A DNA stretch of 64,000 bases from Heyndrickxia ginsengihumi (GTDB lineage: Bacteria > Bacillota > Bacilli > Bacillales > Bacillaceae_C): positions 1 through 64,000 of the forward strand of contig NZ_JAAIWK010000007.1 of assembly GCF_011008565.1 (NCBI RefSeq). The letters run 5' to 3'. The notes beneath the pieces were generated by a model. It had not been told where the DNA came from. It did no database searches and was given only the letters and a program-made list of their open reading frames with translations. Positions 48,831-58,514 of the stretch are shown one piece after another; the stretch's first letter is position 1; each line of letters opens with the position of its first letter. A program made the position numbers and the translations under genes.

Positions 48831-50906
48831 ATGTCAGACTATCTAGTAATTGTGGAATCACCCGCAAAAGCGAAAACAATAGAAAAATATTTAGGAAAAA
48901 AATATAAAGTAAAAGCTTCTATGGGACATGTTAGAGACTTACCTAAAAGTCAAATGGGAGTGGACATTGAACATAACTATGAACCAAAATATATTACGAT
49001 TAGAGGAAAAGGTCCTGTTTTAAAGGATCTTAAAACGGCAGCAAAAAAAGCGAAGAAAGTTTATCTCGCAGCTGACCCCGATAGAGAGGGGGAAGCGATC
49101 GCATGGCATTTAGCTAATAGTCTAGAATTGGATACTCATTCTGACTGTCGTGTCGTTTTTAACGAAATTACAAAAGATGCAATAAAGGAATCGTTTAAAC
49201 ATCCACGTCCAATTAATATGGATCTTGTTGATGCACAGCAGGCCCGCCGTGTGCTAGATCGGCTAGTAGGATATAATATTAGTCCGCTACTTTGGAAAAA
49301 AGTTAAAAAAGGTTTAAGTGCAGGACGTGTACAATCAGTAGCTGTTCGTCTAATTATTGATAGAGAGAATGAAATTAAAGCTTTTGTTCCTGAAGAATAT
49401 TGGACGATAACAGGGGTATTTAATAAGGAAGAAGAAACATTTCAGGCTTCATTTTATAGTGTGAATGGTGAAAAGAAAGAATTGAAATCAGAAAATGATG
49501 TCAAAGAAATTTTAAACTTGCTTCAGGGAGAGCAATTTACCGTTAGTTCACTTACGCAAAAGGAGAAAAGAAGAAATCCGGCTCCACCTTTTACAACTTC
49601 ATCACTACAGCAAGAAGCGGCGCGAAAATTAAATTTTAGGGCTAAGAAGACTATGATGATTGCGCAACAATTATATGAAGGAATTGATTTAGGAAAAGAG
49701 GGAACAGTCGGTTTAATCACGTATATGAGGACAGACTCTACTCGTATTTCAGATGTTGCGAAGGAAGAAGCTAGCAAATATATTCTAGAAAAATTTGGTG
49801 ACAAATTTGTTAAGCATGAAGAAAGAAAGGAAAAAAAACAAACGAATGCTCAAGATGCTCATGAAGGTATTCGCCCGACAAGTATTTATCGTGATCCAGC
49901 ATCACTAAAAACATTTTTAAGCCGTGACCAGTTGCGATTGTATAAGCTAATTTGGGAAAGATTTGCAGCAAGTCAAATGGCTTCTGCTATATTAGATACG
50001 ATGAGCGTCAATTTAACCAATGGGCCTGTTGTTTTTCGCGCAACTGGCTCGAAGATAAAATTTCCGGGATTTATGAAAGTGTATGTTGAAGGCTCAGATG
50101 ATCAGCAGGAAGAAAGTGAACGCTTTTTGCCTGATATCGAAAAAGGAGATGAAATAAGCTCCGAAACGATAGAACCGAAACAGCACTTTACACAGCCACC
50201 TCCACGATATACGGAAGCCCGTCTAGTGAAAACATTAGAGGAATTAGGAATAGGAAGACCATCCACTTATGCGCCAACATTAGATACGATCCAAAAGCGT
50301 GGCTACGTTGCTTTAGATAATAAACGATTCGTTCCAACTGAATTAGGAGAAATTGTTTCAGACTTAATTGTTGAGTTCTTTCCAGAAATTATAGATGTTG
50401 AGTTTACAGCTGAAATGGAAAAAGATCTCGATGAAATTGAAGAAGGAAAAGTAGTATGGGTCAAAATTATAGATGAATTTTATAGAAGCTTTGAAAAGAA
50501 TTTAATAAAAGCAGAATCAGAAATGGAAAAGGTTGAAATAAAAGATGAGTTTGCCGGAGAAGATTGTGAAGTTTGTGGAAGTCCAATGGTATTTAAAATG
50601 GGACGCTATGGTAAATTTATGGCATGTAGCAATTTTCCAGAATGCAGAAACACAAAAGCAATTGTGAAAAAAATTGGTGTGAAATGTCCGAAATGCGGAG
50701 AGGGAGAAATTATCGAAAGAAAATCAAAAAGGAAACGAATTTTCTATGGCTGTGATCGATATCCAGAGTGCGATTTTCTTTCCTGGGATAAACCAATTGA
50801 AAGAAAATGTCCGAAATGTGATCATTTACTTGTAGAGAAAAAGTTGAAGAAGGGTACACAAATTCAATGTACTAATTGTGATTATAAAGAGAAAACGGTT
50901 GAGTAA
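48831..50906 (+). CDS. topA: DNA topoisomerase I
   Basis: A type IA topoisomerase relaxing negative supercoils. The 691 residues show an N-terminal TOPRIM ([29 protein letters not shown]), the catalytic tyrosine in [12 protein letters not shown], and [20 protein letters not shown]. Three C-terminal four-cysteine zinc-ribbon repeats (about 580-690) are visible as CEVCGSPM...[15 protein letters not shown]...CDRYPEC and CPKCDHLL...CTNC. In B. subtilis trmFO follows; here it does not. Confidence 0.97.
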   Translation: MSDYLVIVESPAKAKTIEKYLGKKYKVKASMGHVRDLPKSQMGVDIEHNYEPKYITIRGKGPVLKDLKTAAKKAKKVYLAADPDREGEAIAWHLANSLELDTHSDCRVVFNEITKDAIKESFKHPRPINMDLVDAQQARRVLDRLVGYNISPLLWKKVKKGLSAGRVQSVAVRLIIDRENEIKAFVPEEYWTITGVFNKEEETFQASFYSVNGEKKELKSENDVKEILNLLQGEQFTVSSLTQKEKRRNPAPPFTTSSLQQEAARKLNFRAKKTMMIAQQLYEGIDLGKEGTVGLITYMRTDSTRISDVAKEEASKYILEKFGDKFVKHEERKEKKQTNAQDAHEGIRPTSIYRDPASLKTFLSRDQLRLYKLIWERFAASQMASAILDTMSVNLTNGPVVFRATGSKIKFPGFMKVYVEGSDDQQEESERFLPDIEKGDEISSETIEPKQHFTQPPPRYTEARLVKTLEELGIGRPSTYAPTLDTIQKRGYVALDNKRFVPTELGEIVSDLIVEFFPEIIDVEFTAEMEKDLDEIEEGKVVWVKIIDEFYRSFEKNLIKAESEMEKVEIKDEFAGEDCEVCGSPMVFKMGRYGKFMACSNFPECRNTKAIVKKIGVKCPKCGEGEIIERKSKRKRIFYGCDRYPECDFLSWDKPIERKCPKCDHLLVEKKLKKGTQIQCTNCDYKEKTVE

Positions 50907-50987
50907 TGGTAAAGCAATTCTATATTCGTGTAGATGAGCTACATTGCTATATAACATATCCTAGCGCTAAAAATTAGATGCTCATGA

Positions 50988-51023
50988 CGGAGTAAGTAGT
51001 TACTTGCTCCGATTGTTGTTTTA
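50988..51023 (+). terminator. Terminator of topA
   Basis: CGGAGTAAGTA (50988-50998) and TACTTGCTCCG (51001-51011) form an 11-bp stem with one G-T pair, followed by ATTGTTGTTTT. Confidence 0.7.
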
Positions 51024-51196
51024 AATTTGCCACATTTGCTATTAACTTTCATAAAAAAACTTATTTTTCTTTTACATATTTCGACATGTGGTGTAAAATG
51101 CTTAAGGGACATGATGATAAGTTTAGCGCTCTTTTTCTTGAACAAGGATCATATAATGGTTTTATACAATGTTTATTGAAAAAGAGGGGGTTCAAT

Positions 51197-51256
51197 GTGA
51201 TAGGTTTTGTAAACATCGTTAGGGTAAGACATGCTGATAATAGGGGAGCATGGTGA
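51197..51256 (+). CDS. Possible very small ORF (19 aa), unrecognised
   Basis: A GTG-initiated frame of 19 codons (opening MIGFVNIV) preceded by GAGGGGG at good distance. Its stop codon overlaps the next tiny ORF (GTGA). It may be a real small peptide, an upstream coupling ORF, or chance. A weak promoter (TTGAAC at 51138, TTATAC/TATACA near 51163) lies upstream. There is no family recognition and nothing beyond SD and coupling to support it. Confidence 0.25.
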   Translation: MIGFVNIVRVRHADNRGAW

Positions 51257-51357
51257 ATAATTATTTTGTTACAAGTATCTATCGAAGAAGTTTCATATTA
51301 AAACAGACTGATATGAACGACCTAGAAACAATTCGAAAATTTATGAAAAGTGCGTAA
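51253..51357 (+). CDS. Possible small ORF (34 aa), unrecognised
   Basis: A frame starting GTG at 51253 (or ATG at 51250), with AGGGGAG upstream, encoding a basic 34-residue peptide containing SIYRRSFILKQ and NDLETIRKFMKSA. It occupies the region where trmFO is found in B. subtilis but bears no resemblance to TrmFO. It ends just before the xerC promoter. I do not recognise it. Confidence 0.3.
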   Translation: MNNYFVTSIYRRSFILKQTDMNDLETIRKFMKSA

Positions 51358-51363
51358 CATTCA

Positions 51364-51393
51364 TTGCAAAGAATTACTGTGTTATGATATGAT
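51364..51393 (+). promoter_or_regulatory. Promoter of xerC-hslVU
   Basis: TTGCAA (51364-51369), an 18-nt spacer, and TATGAT (51388-51393), 29 nt before the xerC ATG. Confidence 0.6.
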
Positions 51394-51422
51394 TTAATAT
51401 GCCTTGAAAGGTGCTGGGCATC

Positions 51423-52325
51423 ATGAACGATGAACAACATCATTATTTAAATTCCTTTATCGAATATATGCAAGTTGAGAAAAATTACTCTGAATATACG
51501 ATTCAATATTATCGTCAAGATTTAGAAGACTTCTTTTTGTTCATGTCTGAGCAAGGAATCTCCGCATTAACCACTGTCGAGTATTCCGATGGAAGGCTCT
51601 ATTTAACTGAACTTTATCAGCATCAGTATAGTCGAGCAAGCGTGGCTAGGAAGATATCTAGCTTACGAAGTTTTTACAAGTTTTTGATGCGTGAAAAATT
51701 CGTAAATGAAAATCCATTTGCTCTTTTATCTCAACCTAAACAACATGTGCAATTGCCGAAGTTTTTTTATGAAGAAGAATTGGAACAGCTATTTCAAGCA
51801 TGCGATGGAGAAGAGTTTTTATCTATCAGAAACCGGGCTTTGCTTGAAATTTTATATGCTACAGGAATTCGTGTAAGTGAATGTGTCAACATACAATTAC
51901 AACATATAGATTTCGATTTTGAAACGATCGTTGTTAAAGGAAAAGGGAAAAAAGAACGAATCGTCCTTTTTGGCCACTTTGCTAGCGATGCTTTATGGAA
52001 GTATATTCATCAAGCACGAACGGGTTTGATGGAGAACGCTTCATCACATTCTTACTTATTTGTTAATTTTCGAGGAGAACCTTTGACTGATAGAGGGGTC
52101 CGTTATATATTAAATAAGTTGATCCAAAAAGCGGCGCTGACTGGCAAAATGCATCCGCATATGCTAAGACACACTTTTGCAACCCATTTATTGAATAATG
52201 GTGCTGACTTGCGGACTGTTCAAGAATTATTAGGCCATGAAAGTTTATCGTCAACTCAAGTGTATACACATGTGACGAAAGAACATTTACGTAAAACGTA
52301 TATGTCTTATCACCCAAGAGCATAA
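51423..52325 (+). CDS. xerC: Tyrosine recombinase XerC (CodV)
   Basis: Works with XerD at dif to resolve chromosome dimers. The 300 residues have an N-terminal SAM-like core-binding domain (to about 90) and a catalytic domain with ATGIRVSECV (Arg), VKGKGKKERIV (Lys), HPHMLRHTFATHLL (HxxR), LLGHESLSSTQ (His) and the nucleophile Tyr in VYTHV. The frame opens at 51411, but MNDEQHH at 51423 is the plausible start. In B. subtilis codV heads the codV-clpQ-clpY-codY operon, and the order is the same here. Confidence 0.95.
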   Translation: MNDEQHHYLNSFIEYMQVEKNYSEYTIQYYRQDLEDFFLFMSEQGISALTTVEYSDGRLYLTELYQHQYSRASVARKISSLRSFYKFLMREKFVNENPFALLSQPKQHVQLPKFFYEEELEQLFQACDGEEFLSIRNRALLEILYATGIRVSECVNIQLQHIDFDFETIVVKGKGKKERIVLFGHFASDALWKYIHQARTGLMENASSHSYLFVNFRGEPLTDRGVRYILNKLIQKAALTGKMHPHMLRHTFATHLLNNGADLRTVQELLGHESLSSTQVYTHVTKEHLRKTYMSYHPRA

Positions 52326-52380
52326 ACTTAATAGTGAATGTTTAAAAATTCTCTGTATGATTACATAGGAGGTGCTTAGT

Positions 52381-52923
52381 ATGGGTGATTTCCATGCTAC
52401 GACGATTTTCGCCATTCAACACAATGGAAAAAGTGCTATGGCTGGAGACGGTCAAGTTACTCTAGGTAATTCCGTTGTGATGAAAAATACAGCCAAAAAG
52501 GTTCGAAGACTTTTTAATGGAAAAGTACTAGCAGGTTTTGCAGGGTCAGTTGCAGATGCTTTCACATTATCAGAAATGTTTGAAGGAAAGCTGCAAGAGT
52601 TTAACGGGAATTTGACAAGAGCAGCCGTGGAACTAGCAAAAATGTGGAGAAGTGATAAAGTTCTCCGTAAACTCGAGGCAATGCTGATTGTGATGGATGA
52701 CAACAATTTATTTCTCGTTTCAGGCACTGGCGAAGTAATCGAACCAGATGATGGTATACTAGCTATTGGTTCTGGAGGAAATTATGCTTTATCTGCAGGC
52801 AGGGCGTTAAAACGTTATGCTGGGGATAACTTATCTGCAAAAGAAATCGCAAAGGCAGCTCTAGATATTGCTTCAGAAATTTGTGTGTTTACAAATTCAA
52901 ATATTATAGTTGAGGAACTATAA
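52381..52923 (+). CDS. hslV: HslV (ClpQ/CodW) proteasome-like peptidase subunit
   Basis: The N-terminal-nucleophile peptidase of the HslVU two-component ATP-dependent protease. The 180 residues begin [12 protein letters not shown] and include [59 protein letters not shown] and a C-terminal IVEEL. Position 2 is Gly, so the N-terminal serine described for B. subtilis CodW is absent; Thr7 (after HA) is the likely nucleophile if the first six residues are removed. AGGAGGTG precedes the ATG. Confidence 0.96.
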   Translation: MGDFHATTIFAIQHNGKSAMAGDGQVTLGNSVVMKNTAKKVRRLFNGKVLAGFAGSVADAFTLSEMFEGKLQEFNGNLTRAAVELAKMWRSDKVLRKLEAMLIVMDDNNLFLVSGTGEVIEPDDGILAIGSGGNYALSAGRALKRYAGDNLSAKEIAKAALDIASEICVFTNSNIIVEEL

Positions 52924-52991
52924 TTTAATTATTTTACATTGTTTGTTACCATGTATCAGTTTGGTCGCATTTTCATAAAGGAGTGAGCGGT

Positions 52992-54419
52992 TTGGCAGAA
53001 GCGAATAAAATTGCAAACAGTTTAACACCTAGACAGATTGTAGAACGATTAGATCAGTATATTGTAGGTCAAAAAGATGCAAAAAGAGCAGTTGCGGTTG
53101 CACTTCGAAATCGTTATCGCAGAAATCTATTAAACGAAAAAATGAAAGAGGAAATTATTCCTAAAAACATTTTAATGATTGGGCCAACAGGTGTCGGAAA
53201 AACTGAAATTGCTAGACGAATGGCGAAATTAGTTGGGGCTCCTTTTGTCAAGATCGAGGCGACAAAATTCACAGAGGTTGGATATGTTGGACGTGATGTT
53301 GAATCAATGGTTCGCGATTTAGTTGAAACTGCTGTCCGCTTAGTTAAGACTGAAAAAATGAACAGTGTCATGGTGCAAGCTGAGAAAAATGCGAATCGTC
53401 GTTTAGTTGATTTACTCGTTCCATCAAAAAAGAAGCAGACGAATTTTAAAAATCCGTTTGAAATGATTTTTGGTGATGGAAATCAATCTACAAATGAGAA
53501 TGATGAAGAGCAAAATGAAGATGACTTAACAAAGAAAGAACAAAAAAGAGTAATTGCACAAAAACTTGCAGATGGTGAACTTGAAAATCAAATTGTTACG
53601 ATTAAGGTTGAAGAACAACAATCATCATCAATGTTTGATTTCTTTCAAGGTTCAGGCATGGAACAAATGGGGGTAAATGTCCAAGATGCGCTTGGTAACT
53701 TACTGCCGAAAAAAATGAAGAAACGTAAAGTTACGGTAAAAGAAGCAAGGAAAGTATTAACCCAAGATGAGGCGCAAAAGTTAATCGATATGGATGAAGT
53801 TACACAAGAGGCAATTTTCCGCGCTGAACAAACGGGGATTATTTTTATTGATGAAATTGATAAGATTGCCAGTAAAAGTGGTGCTACATCTTCACAGGAT
53901 GTTTCCAGAGAAGGTGTCCAAAGGGATATTTTACCCATTGTAGAAGGATCTACGATTGTAACAAAGTATGGAACGATTAAAACAGACCATATATTATTTA
54001 TTGCCGCCGGTGCTTTTCATATGGCAAAACCGTCCGATTTAATTCCTGAATTGCAAGGGCGATTCCCAATTCGTGTTGAGCTTGAAAAGCTAACAGTTGA
54101 AGACTTTGTCAAAATATTAGTGGAGCCGGATAATGCATTAATTAAACAATATATTGCATTATTAGAAACAGAAGGTATACTTGTTGAATTTTCTGACGAA
54201 GCTATAACTAGAATTGCTGAACTTGCATTTGAGGTGAATCAAAATACTGATAATATTGGTGCAAGAAGATTGCACACGATTTTAGAAAAGTTATTGGAAG
54301 ATCTTTCATTTGAAGCACCTGATATCTCATTAGAAAAGATTACAATTACTCCACAATATGTTGATGAGAAATTAACAAAGATTTCTCAAAATAAGGATTT
54401 AAGTCAATTTATTTTGTAA
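52992..54419 (+). CDS. hslU: HslU (ClpY) ATPase subunit of the HslVU protease
   Basis: An AAA+ unfoldase that feeds substrates to HslV. The 475 residues show [17 protein letters not shown], Walker [30 protein letters not shown], an insertion I domain (about 110-245, acidic and Gln-rich, with [15 protein letters not shown]), Walker [13 protein letters not shown], sensor and C-terminal segments ending DLSQFIL. A GTG at 52983 overlaps the SD AAAGGAG; the TTG at 52992 has 8-nt spacing and is preferred. Confidence 0.96.
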   Translation: MAEANKIANSLTPRQIVERLDQYIVGQKDAKRAVAVALRNRYRRNLLNEKMKEEIIPKNILMIGPTGVGKTEIARRMAKLVGAPFVKIEATKFTEVGYVGRDVESMVRDLVETAVRLVKTEKMNSVMVQAEKNANRRLVDLLVPSKKKQTNFKNPFEMIFGDGNQSTNENDEEQNEDDLTKKEQKRVIAQKLADGELENQIVTIKVEEQQSSSMFDFFQGSGMEQMGVNVQDALGNLLPKKMKKRKVTVKEARKVLTQDEAQKLIDMDEVTQEAIFRAEQTGIIFIDEIDKIASKSGATSSQDVSREGVQRDILPIVEGSTIVTKYGTIKTDHILFIAAGAFHMAKPSDLIPELQGRFPIRVELEKLTVEDFVKILVEPDNALIKQYIALLETEGILVEFSDEAITRIAELAFEVNQNTDNIGARRLHTILEKLLEDLSFEAPDISLEKITITPQYVDEKLTKISQNKDLSQFIL

Positions 54420-54534
54420 TAGTTTGTAATACATTCTAATTGGGTATTATATTAAAAATTCAGAAAAAAATCTTCCGCATACAGAAATGGATATTTAATA
54501 ATTAGTATAGTGAATCAAGCTAGGAGGAATAAAC

Positions 54535-55314
54535 ATGAGTTTATTAGATAAAACAAGAAAGATTAATTCAATGCTACAAAAGGCTGCGGGTCGCCCAGTT
54601 AATTTTAAAGAAATGGCAGAAACATTAAGTGAAGTCATTGATGCAAATATTTACGTTGTAAGTCGCCGTGGAAAGTTATTAGGATTTGCTGTAAACCAAC
54701 AAATCGAAAATGACCGTATGAAACAAATGTTTGAAGACCGTCGCTTCCCAGAAGAATATACAAAAAGCCTTTTCAACATTAATGAAACATCTCCAAATTT
54801 AACAATTGAAAGTGAATATACAGCTTTTCCAATTGAAAACAAAGATTTATTTGCTTCAGGATTAACAACGGTTGTACCGATTGTTGGTGGCGGAGATAGA
54901 ATTGGAACATTAATTTTAGCTCGTCTTCAAGAGCAATTTGATGATGAAGACTTAATTCTAGCTGAATATGGTGCAACAGTTGTAGGTATGGAAATTCTTC
55001 GTGAAAAATCAGAAGAAATCGAAGAAGAAGCAAGAAGCAAAGCCGTTGTACAAATGGCAATCAGTTCATTATCATATAGTGAATTAGAAGCAATCGAACA
55101 TATCTTTGAAGAATTAAATGGTAAAGAAGGTTTACTAGTAGCTTCAAAAATTGCGGACCGTGTAGGGATTACACGCTCAGTAATTGTTAATGCGCTACGT
55201 AAACTTGAAAGTGCCGGAGTAATTGAATCTCGTTCTCTAGGTATGAAAGGAACATATATCAAAGTATTAAATAACAAATTCTTAGTTGAATTAGAAAAAG
55301 TTAAATCTAACTAA
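54535..55314 (+). CDS. codY: GTP-sensing pleiotropic repressor CodY
   Basis: A global regulator of amino-acid metabolism that binds DNA when GTP and branched-chain amino acids are high. The 259 residues equal B. subtilis CodY: an N-terminal GAF domain (1-155; [27 protein letters not shown]) and a C-terminal winged HTH ([40 protein letters not shown]). AGGAGG precedes the ATG. It has a strong terminator of its own. Confidence 0.97.
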   Translation: MSLLDKTRKINSMLQKAAGRPVNFKEMAETLSEVIDANIYVVSRRGKLLGFAVNQQIENDRMKQMFEDRRFPEEYTKSLFNINETSPNLTIESEYTAFPIENKDLFASGLTTVVPIVGGGDRIGTLILARLQEQFDDEDLILAEYGATVVGMEILREKSEEIEEEARSKAVVQMAISSLSYSELEAIEHIFEELNGKEGLLVASKIADRVGITRSVIVNALRKLESAGVIESRSLGMKGTYIKVLNNKFLVELEKVKSN

Positions 55315-55330
55315 TTTATAGAAACGATGT

Positions 55331-55366
55331 AAGAGGGTATACAGGATTTCCTGTATACCCTTTTTT
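55331..55366 (+). terminator. Terminator of codY
   Basis: A perfect 12-bp stem, GGGTATACAGGA (55335-55346) with TCCTGTATACCC (55349-55360), followed by six T residues. Confidence 0.95.
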
Positions 55367-55663
55367 GTTGAATCACAACCGATGAAATATTCGCAAAATT
55401 ATACATTAATCTCACAATGATAATAGCTTTAATTTCCACTATTTATTATCAGTTTGTTCATTTAAAAAATAGTAGAAATTTGTTAAAAGAATGTAATGAT
55501 GTTCATGAATTTGCCTTTTTTTTAATAAATTATACAAAAATGTTAAAAAAGACTAATAAAGTGCATTTACAGTTTTTAATGAAACAATTAAAATAGAGAA
55601 AAAGAGGTTTTTTTGTCGTATATTAGAAAAAAATGTCATATTATTGTAACGGAGTGTTAAATC
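55367..55663 (+). other. A/T-rich leader of the flagellar operon
   Basis: About 300 nt, very A/T-rich, between the codY terminator and flgB. It must contain the fla/che promoter(s), but I cannot place a sigma-A or sigma-D promoter with confidence. The SD ACGGAGTG precedes flgB. Confidence 0.4.
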
Positions 55664-56056
55664 ATGAATTTATTTTCGAATACATTTTCAACTTTAGAAA
55701 ATGCGCTGAATTACTCATCTACTAGGCAAAAAGTCATTACAAACAATATTGCCAATGTTGATACACCAAATTATAAAGCACAGGATGTCAGTTTTAAAAA
55801 TGTCTTACAGGATTCTATTGATTCGATTAAAACGATTCGGACTGATCCACGTCATTTTGATCTAAGCGATGATAGCACTGACAGTAATGTAACTATTACA
55901 CAAAATAATGGTTCCTATAATAATAACGGCAACAGTGTTGATATTGATAATGAAATGTCAAATTTAGCTAGCAATCAAATTTTTTATGAGTCTTTAATTG
56001 AGCTAGAAAAAGGCAAACTTTCTTCACTGTTAAATGTTGTGAAAGGTGGTCAATAA
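55664..56056 (+). CDS. flgB: Flagellar basal-body rod protein FlgB
   Basis: The proximal rod subunit, and the first gene of the fla/che operon. The 130 residues include the rod/hook N-terminal signature (LENALNYSSTRQKVITNNIANVDTPNYKAQDV) and a C-terminal NSVDIDNEMSNLASNQIFYESL helix used in rod stacking. An Asn/Ser/Asp-rich stretch lies between. There is no cleavable signal; export is by the flagellar type III apparatus. flgC follows with a 1-nt gap. Confidence 0.96.
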   Translation: MNLFSNTFSTLENALNYSSTRQKVITNNIANVDTPNYKAQDVSFKNVLQDSIDSIKTIRTDPRHFDLSDDSTDSNVTITQNNGSYNNNGNSVDIDNEMSNLASNQIFYESLIELEKGKLSSLLNVVKGGQ

Positions 56057-56057
56057 C

Positions 56058-56507
56058 ATGTCGATGTTCTCTAGTATGAATATAACTTCATCAGCGTTAA
56101 GTGCGCAAAGATTAAGAATGGACGTTATTTCGTCTAATATAGCCAATGCTGATACTACGAGAAGTACGCTTGTGAATGGAAAATGGCAGCCGTATAAAAG
56201 AAAACAAGTAGTTCTAGAATCGAACCCAACAAGTTTCTCTTCTATGTTTCAATCAGCCCTGGGCTCAACTCAAACTGGGAATGGTGTAAAGGTTGCACAA
56301 ATTACAGAAGATAACTCACCATTTAAAGAAGTATACAACCCTGATGATCCTGATGCTGATAAAAATGGATATGTACAAATGCCGAATGTCGACATCCTAA
56401 ATGAAACGGTTGATATGATGAGTGCAACTCGTTCTTATGAAGCTAACGTAACAGCTTTGGATTCGTCTAAAGACATGTTAATGAAGACACTTGAAATTGG
56501 ACAATAA
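56058..56507 (+). CDS. flgC: Flagellar basal-body rod protein FlgC
   Basis: A rod subunit in the proximal basal body. The 149 residues contain the N-terminal SALSAQRLRMDVISSNIANADTTR signature split by typical rod motifs, then VKVAQITED, YNPDDPDADKNGYVQMPNVD and the C-terminal MMSATRSYEANVTALDSSKDM. A GTG at 56046 is in frame within flgB, but AAAGGTGG lies 9 nt before the ATG at 56058. fliE follows after 29 nt. Confidence 0.96.
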   Translation: MSMFSSMNITSSALSAQRLRMDVISSNIANADTTRSTLVNGKWQPYKRKQVVLESNPTSFSSMFQSALGSTQTGNGVKVAQITEDNSPFKEVYNPDDPDADKNGYVQMPNVDILNETVDMMSATRSYEANVTALDSSKDMLMKTLEIGQ

Positions 56508-56536
56508 TGATAAAAGATAATAGGAGGTTTATGTGA

Positions 56537-56839
56537 TTGGCTATTCAAAATATTACTTCAAATCTTATTAGTGGAAATCTACAAAACACTACATCTTCGA
56601 ATTCCTCTAAAGGAACTTCAAATACATTTTCTAATATACTAAAAAAATCTATAGACGCAGTAAATCAACAGCAAAATACTTCTGACCAGATGATTAATAA
56701 ATTAGCGACTGGCGGAGATGTTGACCTTTATCAAGTATTGATTGCGACGCAAAAAGCTAATATTACGATGCAGACAGCTTTAGAAATTAGAAATAAAGCA
56801 GTTGAAGGATACCAAGAAATGATGAGAATGCAAGTATAA
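56537..56839 (+). CDS. fliE: Flagellar hook-basal body protein FliE
   Basis: The MS-ring to rod junction protein and an early export substrate. The 100 residues have a Ser/Thr/Asn-rich N-terminus, then SNTFSNILKKSIDAVNQQQ, GGDVDLYQVLIATQKANI and a terminal KAVEGYQEMMRMQV, typical of FliE. The start is TTG at 56537 with AGGAGG 9 nt upstream; an overlapping GTG at 56533 is in a different frame. Confidence 0.93.
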   Translation: MAIQNITSNLISGNLQNTTSSNSSKGTSNTFSNILKKSIDAVNQQQNTSDQMINKLATGGDVDLYQVLIATQKANITMQTALEIRNKAVEGYQEMMRMQV

Positions 56840-56906
56840 AAAGCTTTAATAGTAATAAAAAAATAATTGATAGATTGAGATTTTTTATCCTGGGGGATAA
56901 TGATGA

Positions 56907-58502
56907 ATGAATGATAAATTGAAGCAAACTTTTAGTCAAGCAAAAAATTATTGGAATCAAAGAACAAAAAAACAGAAAATATTCAGTGTTTCAGGAGTCA
57001 TCCTATTTATTTTACTCGTTGCTTTAGTAACATATTTCACGACGAGAACAAGCTATGCACCATTGTATAGCGGTTTAGAAGCATCTGAAACTGGTTCAAT
57101 TAAGGAAGAATTGGACAAAGATGGTGTTCAATCGAAAATTACAGATGGTGGTAAAACGATTGAAGTGCCAAAAGATCAAGTTGATAATTTAAAAGTAAAA
57201 CTTGCTGCTGAAGGTCTGCCAAAGACTGGTAGTATTGATTATTCTTTTTTTAGTCAGAATTCAAAGTTTGGTATGACGGATAATGAGTTTAATGTTGTTA
57301 AATTAGATGCGATGCAGACCGAACTTTCCAATCTTATTGAGGAAATGGATGGAATTAATAAAGCAAAAGTAATGATTAATCTTCCAAATCAAGGTGTGTT
57401 TGTAAGTGATGGAAAGGCAGAAGCATCTGCGTCAATTGTGCTAAATGTGAAGCCGGGATTTAATATTGACGATAAGCAAATTAAAGCGATGTATAATTTA
57501 GTTTCAAAAAGTGTCCCTAATCTTCCTACTGATAATATCGTCATTATGAATCAAAACTTTGAGTATTATGATTTAAATTCTTCCGATTCATCAGGAGATG
57601 CTTATACAGAACAAATGAATATAAAGCATCAAATTGAACGTGATATCCAGCAAAGAGTGCAAACGATGCTTTCAACGCTTATGGGTACAGGAAAAGCAGT
57701 TGTTAATGTGACGGCTGATATCGATTTTACTCAAGAGCAAAGAGAAGAAAACTTAGTAGAACCAGTTGATAAGACTAATATGAAGGGCATTGAAATAAGT
57801 GCTAAAAATATTGCTGAAACCTATAAAGGTACAGGAGCAGCTGGTGGGGTTACACAAGGATCCAGCAGCACTGATTCGTTAGGCTCATCATATCAGTCTG
57901 GAACTAGCGGCAATGGTGATTACAACAAAACAGACGATACAATTAACTATGAAGTGAATCGTATAAAAAGAAAAATTGTTGAAAGCCCGTATAAAATCCG
58001 TGATTTAGGCATTGAAGTTATGGTTGAACCGCCAAATCGAAATAAAAAATCATCTTTACCAGCTTCGCGCGTTAACGATATTAAAAATATGCTATCTACT
58101 ATTGTACGAACATCAATAGATAAAAGTTCTGGCACAAATCTTTCAAATAATTCTGTAGCAAATAAAATTTCTGTTTCTGTAGAACCATTTGCTGCAAATG
58201 CACCAACTACTAGTGTTGCAAAAAGTTCTATACCTTGGTGGATATATGTAATCGGTGGAGCATTACTATTGATTATCGCTCTATTAATTTTCTTTATGTT
58301 ACGTGCTCGCCGTAAGAGAAATGAACTATTAGAAGATGAAGAAGAGCTATTGGAAGAAGAACCAACACCGGTCGATATACCAGATGTTAATAAAGAAGTG
58401 GAATCTGAATCGACCGCACGCAGAAAGCAACTAGAAAAGTTAGCGAAAGAGAAACCAGACGAATTCGCAAAATTATTAAGAACATGGATTTCAGAGGATT
58501 AG
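56907..58502 (+). CDS. fliF: Flagellar MS-ring protein FliF
   Basis: Forms the membrane MS ring that nucleates the basal body. The 531 residues have a TM helix near 25-46 (FSVSGVILFILLVALVTYF), YscJ-like ring-building motifs (YAPLYSGLEASETGSI, AAEGLPKTGSIDYSFF), a Ser/Gly-rich linker, a second TM (about 451-470) and a cytoplasmic C-terminal tail (about 485-531) that binds FliG. GGGGG lies about 10 nt before the ATG. fliG follows after 12 nt. Confidence 0.97.
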   Translation: MNDKLKQTFSQAKNYWNQRTKKQKIFSVSGVILFILLVALVTYFTTRTSYAPLYSGLEASETGSIKEELDKDGVQSKITDGGKTIEVPKDQVDNLKVKLAAEGLPKTGSIDYSFFSQNSKFGMTDNEFNVVKLDAMQTELSNLIEEMDGINKAKVMINLPNQGVFVSDGKAEASASIVLNVKPGFNIDDKQIKAMYNLVSKSVPNLPTDNIVIMNQNFEYYDLNSSDSSGDAYTEQMNIKHQIERDIQQRVQTMLSTLMGTGKAVVNVTADIDFTQEQREENLVEPVDKTNMKGIEISAKNIAETYKGTGAAGGVTQGSSSTDSLGSSYQSGTSGNGDYNKTDDTINYEVNRIKRKIVESPYKIRDLGIEVMVEPPNRNKKSSLPASRVNDIKNMLSTIVRTSIDKSSGTNLSNNSVANKISVSVEPFAANAPTTSVAKSSIPWWIYVIGGALLLIIALLIFFMLRARRKRNELLEDEEELLEEEPTPVDIPDVNKEVESESTARRKQLEKLAKEKPDEFAKLLRTWISED

Positions 58503-58514
58503 GGAGGTGTGTTC

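Noticed and set aside
55440-55500. AT-rich AAAATAGTAGAAATTT as a possible CodY box upstream of flgB
   Set aside because: Too many mismatches to the AATTTTCWGAAAATT consensus in very A/T-rich DNA.
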